A stretch of DNA of 63,863 nucleotides from SM23-32 sp964434535 (GTDB lineage: Bacteria; Planctomycetota; Brocadiia; SM23-32). The position numbers were made by a program, and so were the translations under genes. The DNA lies in assembly GCA_964434535.1 (NCBI GenBank), contig CAYSWA010000012.1:1-63863 (forward strand), in the 5' to 3' direction. This document shows positions 57,218 through 63,863 of the stretch, in pieces. The notes beneath the pieces were generated by a model that was not told the origin of the DNA, did no database searches, and was given only the letters and a program-made list of their open reading frames with translations. The first letter of the stretch is position 1; each line of letters begins with the position of its first letter.

Positions 57218-59445
57218 TCCGCCCCCGCCTCCTCCAGCGGCGCCGCGAGCGTGGCCACGTCCTCGGTCGCTGCCACGTACACGTAGTCGGTCACCGGGCC
57301 CTTCGCGTAGCGGCCGCCGCCCTCGGCCTCGTCGCCGATGACCACGGTCTTGCCGCTCACGAGCTCTTCTTCCATGACGACGGTCAGGTAAGGCCGGTTG
57401 AAACCGTAACGGGCCGGGCCGCGCTCGACGTAGTCGGCGACGTAGTCGGCGACGCTGGTGGCGCGGAAGTCGCGCAGCAGGCGCGCCGCCTCGGCCACCT
57501 TCTGCGCCAGGCCCTCGGGTAGATCGCCGCCTTCGGCGTCGGTCCACTTGAGGGCGTCCTTGTCGAAGGCGAACCGGGCCGTCAGCTCGCCTCGGTGGAA
57601 GGTCATGCCCCTCAGCTCGCTCGCCCGGGCGATCTGCTTCGAGGCCAGCTCGGCCGCCAGGTGGTCCGCCACGTAGTCGGAGATCACGAAGACGCGCGGG
57701 TCGCCTTCGAGCTGCGCGTAGCGACCGCCGTCGGCCGGGGCGCCGACGCGCAGCGTGCGCACGCGCTGCGCGGCGCCCTCGTCCCGCCCGTAAGCGACGC
57801 GGGCGGTGAGCTCCGGCTCGGCCAGCCCGTAGGGTGCGAGGTCGGCTGCCTCCTCGGCGGCGAAGCGCGCGACGCGCAGGCGGCTCAGCTCGCCCACGAG
57901 CGCCTGCACGGCCCACGTGTCGGCGCGCCCCCTGACCGGCCGGGCCAGCTCCCAGCGCGACTCCTTGGCGTCATAGACGCAGGTGAATGCCCGCTCGCCC
58001 TCGACCTCCACGCGCGCCGCCTCGCCGGCCGCCTCCTCCAGCACCAGCCGGTCGAGCAGGGCGAGCCGTCCGCCGAGGGCGATCTCCGCGTAATCCTCCC
58101 GCGCCAGCGTGAAGGCGGCGGGGTAGGGCGGGCGCATCCCGTAGAGCGCCTCGTCCTCGCCGTCCCCGGCCGGGCCGCCGAGATAGACCGTGGCCAGTTC
58201 CTCGCCTTCCTCGTCGTAGAGGGCGAGCGAGGTGCGCCGTTCCTCGCCGAGGCCGTAGGGGGCCAGGTCATCCGGATCGTCGGCCACGAACTCGCTGATC
58301 TCCGCCTCGCGCAGGCCGCTCAGCAGGTCGTCGACGACCTGCCCGTCGGCGGCGGCGGGCTCCTCGCCGGCGATCCGCCAGCCGTCGTCCCCTTTCTCCA
58401 GGCTCAGCTCGCCCGCCGGGCCGTCGAGGGCGATCCGGGCCACGTCGTCCGGCCGGAAGTCGGCCAGGACGCGCTCGCGCAGCTCGTTCGGCCCCCGCCG
58501 CAGCGCCTCGACCAGCGAGGCGGGCACGCGGGCGATGGTCGGCGCGCCTGCGAGCATGGCGAACCACGCGGCCTCCTCCCGCTCGTCCCGCCGGGCGAAG
58601 AGCAGCTTGTGGGACTCCTCCTCGCCCCCCAGCACGACGGTCAGCGACGGCTCGTCCAGCCCGTGCTCGGGCGCCCTGTCGGGATCGTCGGCCACGAACT
58701 CGTCGGCGCCGATCCGGTGGGAGTAGAGCGTGTCGGCAAGTCGCTCGACCTCGCGCCCGTCGGCCAGGTCGTGGAAGGGCCGCCGTAGCTCCCACTGGCC
58801 GTCCGCCTTCACGCACGCGACCTCGAAGGCCGGCTCGTCGCCAGCCTGTTCGGCGGACACCTCGACCCTCTGCAGGTCGAGCGTGCTGATGCGGGGCGCC
58901 AGCTTCTTGCTGCGCAGCTCGGCCACGGTTACAGCGGTCTTCTCGGCCACCTCGCGCGGGACGGCCACCACGCCGGGCTGGCCCTCGACCTGGGCGAAGA
59001 GCGCCTCGGCGACGCCTGCCTCCTTGCCGAAGATGACCTTCCATTCCCGCTCCTGCGGCGGACCGGCGCGGAGGGTGACGGTGCGCAGCGGCTCGTCCAG
59101 TCCGTAGGGCGCGAGCTGGAGCGTGCGTCCCCGCTCGGGGCGCACGTAAGAGACCCGCTCGGCGGTCTCGAGCCTGTCCAGGATGGCCTCGACGGCCCAG
59201 CGGTCGGCAGGGGCGCGGATCGGCTCGACGATGCGCCACTCGCCCTTCTGGTCCCGCTCGCAGACGATGCGCTCCTTTCCCTCCTGGACCGTCAGGGCGT
59301 CGACCTCCTCGGGACGGAGGTCCGGCAGGATGCGTCGGCGCAGTTCGCTCAGCTCCTGCGAGGTCGGCTTCCTTGAGAGGGAGTAGGCGACGACGCCCGC
59401 CACAATGGCCGCCGCCAGCAGGATGAGTGTGCTTTTGTGCTTCAT
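57214..59445 (-). CDS. DUF4340 repeat protein, membrane-anchored
   Basis: The 743-aa protein has one N-terminal membrane helix (about 5-23) and then several similar extracytoplasmic beta-rich units of about 170-200 residues. Signatures recur, such as LAPYGLDEP / PEHGLDEP / LAPYGLGEE / LAPYGLAEP (near 110, 250, 390 and 535), each followed by a beta-strand and a G-rich turn. This is the DUF4340 pattern commonly found next to GldG-like proteins. Its role is unknown; a partner of the ABC machinery in envelope assembly or gliding is inferred. It follows the GldG-like gene by 21 nt. Confidence 0.82.
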   Translation of the reverse strand: MKHKSTLILLAAAIVAGVVAYSLSRKPTSQELSELRRRILPDLRPEEVDALTVQEGKERIVCERDQKGEWRIVEPIRAPADRWAVEAILDRLETAERVSYVRPERGRTLQLAPYGLDEPLRTVTLRAGPPQEREWKVIFGKEAGVAEALFAQVEGQPGVVAVPREVAEKTAVTVAELRSKKLAPRISTLDLQRVEVSAEQAGDEPAFEVACVKADGQWELRRPFHDLADGREVERLADTLYSHRIGADEFVADDPDRAPEHGLDEPSLTVVLGGEEESHKLLFARRDEREEAAWFAMLAGAPTIARVPASLVEALRRGPNELRERVLADFRPDDVARIALDGPAGELSLEKGDDGWRIAGEEPAAADGQVVDDLLSGLREAEISEFVADDPDDLAPYGLGEERRTSLALYDEEGEELATVYLGGPAGDGEDEALYGMRPPYPAAFTLAREDYAEIALGGRLALLDRLVLEEAAGEAARVEVEGERAFTCVYDAKESRWELARPVRGRADTWAVQALVGELSRLRVARFAAEEAADLAPYGLAEPELTARVAYGRDEGAAQRVRTLRVGAPADGGRYAQLEGDPRVFVISDYVADHLAAELASKQIARASELRGMTFHRGELTARFAFDKDALKWTDAEGGDLPEGLAQKVAEAARLLRDFRATSVADYVADYVERGPARYGFNRPYLTVVMEEELVSGKTVVIGDEAEGGGRYAKGPVTDYVYVAATEDVATLAAPLEEAGAE

Positions 59446-59466
59446 GGGCCTTCGATCCAGCGGCTC

Positions 59467-61215
59467 TCAGCGCCGGCGCACGAACCAGACGGCGATGCCG
59501 AGCGCGACGATCAGCGCCGGCACGCCGATGATGAACGCGTACCGCCCCGCGAGTAGCTGACCTTCGGTGACCTGCGCCGGCATGGTCTCGATGGTCCGCC
59601 CCGGTACGCCGAGCCGCTCCTTGCGCGCCGCCCAGTGGACGGCGTTCTGGAGCAGGTAGAGGTTTGCCGGCTGGACGGCCAGCGCGTCGTTGACGAACGA
59701 GAGGGAGCTTCCGAACACCACGAGCCTCGGCCCGTCGGCGGCCTCCTCCATCCCCGGCGGCAGGCCGGGGGGCGGCTTGCGCGGCCCGACGGCGGCGGCG
59801 ACGGTGATGGGGGGGGCCAGGTCCCGGTCAGGGTTGAACTGCGCCGGCTCCTCGTCGCGGGGCCGGTAGTCGGTCTCGCCCCAGCTCATCGTGCCGCGCA
59901 GCAGCGGCTCGGCGCTCAGCCCGGGCCCCGCCGCCTGCTCCACCTCCATCGGGCACGCCTGCTGGAGGCTGATGGTGTAGCTCTTCAGGTCGGCCGTGAT
60001 GTCGTGGTCGGCCATCCCCTCGGCGCCGACGGGGATGTCGGCCGAATGCAGCAGCCCCAGCGTGGTGGAAAGCGCGGTGATGCCGAGCGCGTCGGTGCGC
60101 ACGCGCACGCCGTATTCGGCGAGGAGCTCCGGCAGGTTGGTGGGGCGGCCGGAGACGGCCCGGGGGTCGAGCATGATCAGGGCGGCGGCGTCCCGGCGAT
60201 CCAGGTAGGCCCGGAGCGCCTTCATCTCGGCCTCGGCGAGCGGCGCGCGGGGGCCGGCGACGATCAGCGCCGCGCAGTCCTCGGGCACGGCGCCCTGGAG
60301 GGCCAGGTTCAGCGTCTTCACCTCGTAGTGGTCGCGGCGCAGGGCCGCCGCCACGCGGCTCAACGAGTAGGCGGGCGTGTCGAGGATACGGGTCGCCTCG
60401 CCGCCCGGCGCCGCTGAGCCGGCCTCGACGGGGCGCTCGCCGTGGCCGGTCAGGAAGTAGACGGTCGCCTGCTCCGGCTCGATGAGCTTGACCAGCGCCC
60501 CGGCGAACGCCTCCTCGCCCGTGAACATCATCCCGCCCGGGGAAGGCGAGATCAGCTTCGTCAGGGGGACGACCTCGTGGGCCTCGGCGGCGGTGAAGAC
60601 GACGCAGAAGCCGGGCGGGTCCTCGTCGAGGCGCTGGCGCAGTTCCTCGTAGCGGGCCCGGCCCTCCGGCAGGCTCCAATCGATCTGCTCGAGGCTGAAG
60701 CGCCCCGATTGCGCGGCGAACTCCTCCAGCATCTCGATCGTCCGGTTCAGCGCCCGGTTCTCCAGCGGGCTGTCGGTCCGCGCGAACAGGACGGTGGCCT
60801 CCACCTTGCGGTCGAGCGAGCGCAGCACGTTGACCGACTTCGAGTGCAGCTCGTGCCTGCGCAGGCCGGTCTGCTCATCCAGGGCCGTCCAGTCGATGCG
60901 GGCGTAGCGGCGCGTGCTGATGTAGCAGAGCATCGCCGCCAGGGCGAGGGCGAGCACCACGGCGGCGCCGAAGTTGAGCCGCTCCAGCGCGCCCCGGCCG
61001 GTGAAGAAACCGGCGATCATGCGGAAGTTGACCACGACCCCGACCGCCACGAGCGCGAGCCCGCCCGCCCAGAGCGCCAGCGCCGCCCAGTCGGCGCGCA
61101 TCAGCATCCGCGCGCTGACGTCGCGCACGACGAAGCCGCCGACCACCATCGCCAGCCCCAGCAGGATGCCGGCGCGGGTGACGACCTTGTAGCGCGGCAG
61201 CCGCTCGCCTGGCAC
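59467..61215 (-). CDS. GldG-like ABC-type transport auxiliary protein
   Basis: The 582-aa protein has membrane helices near 13-33, 43-63 and 75-100, a periplasmic domain of about 420 residues of the ABC_transp_aux type (YFLTGHGER near 225, RVRTDALGI, and VVFGSSLSFVNDAL near 510) and a C-terminal helix ending in RRR. It is related to gliding-motility GldG. GTG 61215 is preferred because GGAGG lies 8 nt upstream; GTG 61224 has no room for a site. Confidence 0.82.
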   Translation of the reverse strand: MPGERLPRYKVVTRAGILLGLAMVVGGFVVRDVSARMLMRADWAALALWAGGLALVAVGVVVNFRMIAGFFTGRGALERLNFGAAVVLALALAAMLCYISTRRYARIDWTALDEQTGLRRHELHSKSVNVLRSLDRKVEATVLFARTDSPLENRALNRTIEMLEEFAAQSGRFSLEQIDWSLPEGRARYEELRQRLDEDPPGFCVVFTAAEAHEVVPLTKLISPSPGGMMFTGEEAFAGALVKLIEPEQATVYFLTGHGERPVEAGSAAPGGEATRILDTPAYSLSRVAAALRRDHYEVKTLNLALQGAVPEDCAALIVAGPRAPLAEAEMKALRAYLDRRDAAALIMLDPRAVSGRPTNLPELLAEYGVRVRTDALGITALSTTLGLLHSADIPVGAEGMADHDITADLKSYTISLQQACPMEVEQAAGPGLSAEPLLRGTMSWGETDYRPRDEEPAQFNPDRDLAPPITVAAAVGPRKPPPGLPPGMEEAADGPRLVVFGSSLSFVNDALAVQPANLYLLQNAVHWAARKERLGVPGRTIETMPAQVTEGQLLAGRYAFIIGVPALIVALGIAVWFVRRR

Positions 61216-61220
61216 GGCGC

Positions 61221-61937
61221 TCACCTCCACTTGCGCAGTTCGAGGGCCTTGACGGTGAGGAACAGGAACGCCGCCGTTGTGACGGCGAAGTAGGCCAGAT
61301 CGCGCGTGTCGAGCACGCCCTTGAGGAAGTTCAGGTAGTGCGACGGCGGCGATATGTAGCGCAGGACCTCGAAGGCGACGCCGCCCGCCCCGCCGGTGAG
61401 GAACCACAGGAAATACAGCCCGAGCAGGACAACGAAACTGATGATGGCCGAGGCGATCTGGATCCGCGTCAGCGCCGAGCAGAGCAGCCCCACGGAGATG
61501 AACTGCGCGGCCAGCAGCGTCAGGCCCAGGAAGCCGGACAGGATCGGCCCGCTGTCCAGCTCCCCGATCGAGCGCAGGAAGGCGACCTCCGCCAGCACGG
61601 GCAGCATCATGACTACCGAGAAGATGAGCGCGCCGACGAACTTGCCCAGCACCACCTCCACCTCGGTGACGGGCGCGGTCATCAGCGTCTCGATCGTGCC
61701 GCGGTTCACCTCCTCGCTCAGCAGGCGCATCGTGATCAGCGGCATCGCCGGCACCAGCAGGAAGACCGGCACGTAGAAGGCCCACTGGGCGACGCTGCCG
61801 GGCTCGAACGGACGGCGCAGCGCCACGGCGAACAGGATGCCGTGCGCCAGCGCGAAACCGGTCAGCACCACGTAGGCGATCGGCGAGAGGAAGTAGGTGT
61901 TCAGCTCGCGCTTTGTGATGACGGGCACGTTCACCAC
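61221..61937 (-). CDS. ABC-2 type permease, GldF-like
   Basis: The 238-aa protein has six helices and family motifs ITKRELNTYFLSPIAYV (N-terminal) and MRLLSEEVNRGTIETLMTAPVTEVEVVLGKF (the coupling helix region). It ends six nt before the GldG-like start. With the ATPase at 62810 it forms a transporter; the substrate is unknown. Confidence 0.88.
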   Translation of the reverse strand: MVNVPVITKRELNTYFLSPIAYVVLTGFALAHGILFAVALRRPFEPGSVAQWAFYVPVFLLVPAMPLITMRLLSEEVNRGTIETLMTAPVTEVEVVLGKFVGALIFSVVMMLPVLAEVAFLRSIGELDSGPILSGFLGLTLLAAQFISVGLLCSALTRIQIASAIISFVVLLGLYFLWFLTGGAGGVAFEVLRYISPPSHYLNFLKGVLDTRDLAYFAVTTAAFLFLTVKALELRKWR

Positions 61938-61940
61938 GGC

Positions 61941-62813
61941 TCAGGCACCTCCCTCGCAGCGGTGAGAGGCGATCAGGCCGCCGACGGAGACGGCGACGCA
62001 CAGCAGAAGCACCAGCGCCGTCACGGCGAGCCCCGCCGCCAGCCCGCGGGCGCGCAGGCTCCAGGCGCAGAGCCCCGCCGCGCCGCCGGCCGCCAGGAGC
62101 CCGGCCACGGCCGCTGCCGCGCCGAGCATCGCGTCCAGCCCGAACGCCTGCGTGCAGCCGACCACGCAGTGCACCACCAGCAGCGCCGCCCCCGCCAGCA
62201 GGGCCGCCGAGCCGAGCACCAGCGCCGTCCACCGCGCGAAGGGGGCGGCGGCCTCCCCCAGCGCCGGCCACGGCATGGCGAGCAGGTAGCCGCCGAGCGA
62301 GACGGCGAGCAGGACGGCCAGCGCCAGCGCCAGGAGGGCCAGAGCGGCGCTGAGCGCGTAGAACCAGACGCTGAGCGACCCCTCATAGTTGCGCGCGCCG
62401 AACAGCTTCGCCCCCGCGTGGAAGAGCCCGCCGAGCAGCGTCGCCGCCACGCAGCCGCCGACGGCCGTCAGGGGCAGCAGCACCAGCAGCAGCCCGCTGA
62501 CCCGCGCCGGGAAGGCGTAGGCCGCCGAGACCTCCGCCGCCACCTCCTCGGGCGCCGGCGCCGCGACGGCGTGGAAGCTGAGCGTCGCCGGGAAGGCGAG
62601 CAGCACCGCCGCCACCAGCAACGCGGCGAAGAACGTCATCGGCTCGTGCAGCCCGCCGGTGGTCGCCATCCGCCGGTAGAAGCGGGCGGGGTGGGCGAGC
62701 AGCTCGGCGAGGCTGCGGCGCAGGGCGCGCCCGGCCGGCCGGCTGCCCAGGTCCTCCCAGGGCAGGGGTTCGAGCGGTTCGGGCGGCGCGGGCGGGGCGA
62801 TCTGTTGGCTCAT
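61941..62813 (-). CDS. Yip1-like multispanning membrane protein
   Basis: The 290-aa protein has a Pro-rich cytoplasmic N-terminus (about 1-20), then five to six membrane segments. The PARFYRRMATTGGLHEPMTFF and LFGARNYEGSLSVWFYA segments match the YIP1 family signature. Function in bacteria is unknown. The start overlaps the ATPase stop by 4 nt, and the gene sits between ATPase and permease of an ABC unit. Confidence 0.78.
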   Translation of the reverse strand: MSQQIAPPAPPEPLEPLPWEDLGSRPAGRALRRSLAELLAHPARFYRRMATTGGLHEPMTFFAALLVAAVLLAFPATLSFHAVAAPAPEEVAAEVSAAYAFPARVSGLLLVLLPLTAVGGCVAATLLGGLFHAGAKLFGARNYEGSLSVWFYALSAALALLALALAVLLAVSLGGYLLAMPWPALGEAAAPFARWTALVLGSAALLAGAALLVVHCVVGCTQAFGLDAMLGAAAAVAGLLAAGGAAGLCAWSLRARGLAAGLAVTALVLLLCVAVSVGGLIASHRCEGGA

Positions 62814-63751
62814 CCGCTCTCCTTCCCTGGCAGCGTGAGCCGGTGAAAGACCTCCTCCAGCGAGGCGCGGCTGCGGGCCAGCTCCCTCAGCGTCCAGCCG
62901 CGCTCGACGGCGAGGCGGAAGACGGCCTCGCGCACGTCGGCCTCGGCGCCGGTCCGGACGCTGAACCTGCGCCACTGTTCGCCGCCGAGGTCCTCGACGC
63001 CTTCGACGCCGTCCAGGGCGGCCAGGGCGGCGAGCGCCTCGTCCGGGTCGGCGCGCAGCTCGACGGCGAGCGCCGCCGCCGGCGCCCGCCCGGAGAGCGC
63101 CGCGACGGTGTCGTCGGCGATGATGCGGCCGCGGTCGATGATGAGCACGCGGCGGCAGATGGCCTCGGCCTCGGCCAGGATGTGGGTCGAGATCAGCACG
63201 GTGTGCCGCCGGCTCAGGCCCTGGATCAGGTGGCGGGTCTCGCGCACCTGGTTCGGGTCGAGGCCGATGGTCGGCTCGTCCAGGAGCAGCACGTCGGGCT
63301 CGGCCACGAGGGCGTCGGCGAGGCCCACGCGCTGGCGGTAGCCCTTCGAGAGGGTGGCGATCACCTGGTCGGCCACGTCGTCCAGGGCGCACATGCCGAC
63401 GCACTCGGCGATGCGCGCGCGGCGCCTGCGGCGGGCTACGCCCTTCAGGTCGGCGCGGAAGGCCAGGTACTCCCGCACCCGCATCTCGGGGTAGAGGGGG
63501 TTGTTCTCGGGCATGTAGCCGACGTGGCGGCGGGCCTGGACGGGGTCCTCGCGCACGTCGCACCCGCCCAGGCGGGCCGCGCCGTCGCTGGCCGGCAGGA
63601 AGCCGGTCAGCATCCGGATCGTGGTGGTCTTGCCCGCTCCGTTCGGGCCGAGCAGCCCCACGATCTCGCCCCGGTCGATGCCGAAGCTGACGTGGTCGAC
63701 GGCGAGGAACCCGCCGTAGTATCGCGTCAGTTCCTGGGCCTCAACCAGCAC
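62810..63751 (-). CDS. ABC transporter ATP-binding protein, GldA-like
   Basis: The 313-aa ATPase has Walker A GPNGAGKTT (about 36-44), the MPENNPLYPEMRVREYL segment of GldA-type proteins, signature LSKGYRQRVGLADALV, and Walker B LLLDEPTIGLDP. A C-terminal extension of about 90 residues after the core is typical of drug/exopolymer ABC-2 exporters. It starts at GTG 63751 behind GAGG and heads a six-gene operon to 56372. Confidence 0.9.
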   Translation of the reverse strand: MLVEAQELTRYYGGFLAVDHVSFGIDRGEIVGLLGPNGAGKTTTIRMLTGFLPASDGAARLGGCDVREDPVQARRHVGYMPENNPLYPEMRVREYLAFRADLKGVARRRRRARIAECVGMCALDDVADQVIATLSKGYRQRVGLADALVAEPDVLLLDEPTIGLDPNQVRETRHLIQGLSRRHTVLISTHILAEAEAICRRVLIIDRGRIIADDTVAALSGRAPAAALAVELRADPDEALAALAALDGVEGVEDLGGEQWRRFSVRTGAEADVREAVFRLAVERGWTLRELARSRASLEEVFHRLTLPGKESG

Positions 63752-63863
63752 GTGCGGCGCCTCTACGCTGTGGTCTCGGGTCTGCGCGGGCGCGGGGCCG
63801 CGCCCCGTCCCTTAGGAGCTATTGCAGAACCGTGACCTACTGCGGCCGGCTGCGAAGCCGGAT
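63752..63863. other. Upstream region at the window edge
   Basis: I see no gene in this 112-nt stretch. It contains a short CGGGGC/GCCCCG hairpin (63793-63807). A promoter for the ABC operon probably lies here or beyond the edge, but none is clear. Confidence 0.3.

Noticed and set aside
63793..63807. Short hairpin near the right edge as a terminator
   Set aside because: Six base pairs without a U tract in GC-rich DNA are expected by chance.

Overview
The window is about 64 kb of very GC-rich, densely packed chromosomal DNA from a Gram-negative, diderm bacterium. Evidence for an outer membrane includes a TolC-type efflux protein, the heptose genes gmhA and hldE, a WaaP/Kdo-type lipopolysaccharide kinase and YidC. 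The gene mix (MJ0042-type zinc ribbon, Gld-like ABC operon with DUF4340, several glycoside hydrolases, NqrF-like flavoprotein, pyruvate phosphate dikinase) resembles the PVC/Planctomycetota grouping or a neighbouring uncultured phylum. That placement is an inference from gene content; the sequence contains no rRNA. I see no phage, insertion sequence or CRISPR array.

Layout, plus strand to about 22.8 kb: a nested palindromic repeat (5-200); an NqrF-like NADH oxidoreductase and an unrecognised 151-aa protein; pdhABC encoding a pyruvate dehydrogenase; a CusCBA-type heavy-metal efflux operon ending in rseC; a PerR-like regulator with its own promoter and operator followed by rubrerythrin, ferritin and a third ferritin-like protein (peroxide/iron stress unit); a BioB/HydE-like radical SAM enzyme; a six-hairpin glycosidase; a TVP38 membrane protein overlapping a MerA/Lpd-type flavoprotein; and a fused DUF2064/GT2 glycosyltransferase.

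22.8-33 kb is mostly minus strand: a GH9-type hydrolase behind an MFS transporter, a self-contained transcription unit for a 31-aa lysine/alanine-rich histone-H1-like peptide, a small unknown protein, a GNAT acetyltransferase (plus strand), pyruvate phosphate dikinase and an FGGY sugar kinase. 33-39.9 kb is plus strand: an exported GH-A glycosidase with an inserted beta-sandwich domain, a GspE-type ATPase fused to a zinc ribbon and a membrane domain, a tRNA-Val(GAC) with an unusual C at position 33, a ferritin-like protein, and an HD-GYP protein behind a canonical sigma-54 promoter.

39.9-63.8 kb is minus strand housekeeping: yidC, a metallophosphatase, a Trm112-like protein, scpA, an M50 protease, hldE-gmhA preceded by a small lactate-dehydrogenase remnant, cspA, the overlapping operon der-uvrA-HAD phosphatase-glnD (the GlnD has lost its catalytic aspartates), a TIM-barrel isomerase, and a tightly overlapping six-gene operon: ABC ATPase, Yip1-like protein, ABC permease, GldG-like protein, DUF4340 protein and WaaP-type kinase.

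The points most worth following are the membrane-embedded GspE-like ATPase, the 31-aa basic peptide unit with its structured leader, the pseudo-GlnD, the LDH remnant heading the heptose operon, the C33 tRNA-Val, the sigma-54/HD-GYP pair, and the Gld-like/WaaP operon. Coordinates of starts were chosen from ribosome-binding sites, overlaps and family length; no database search was possible.
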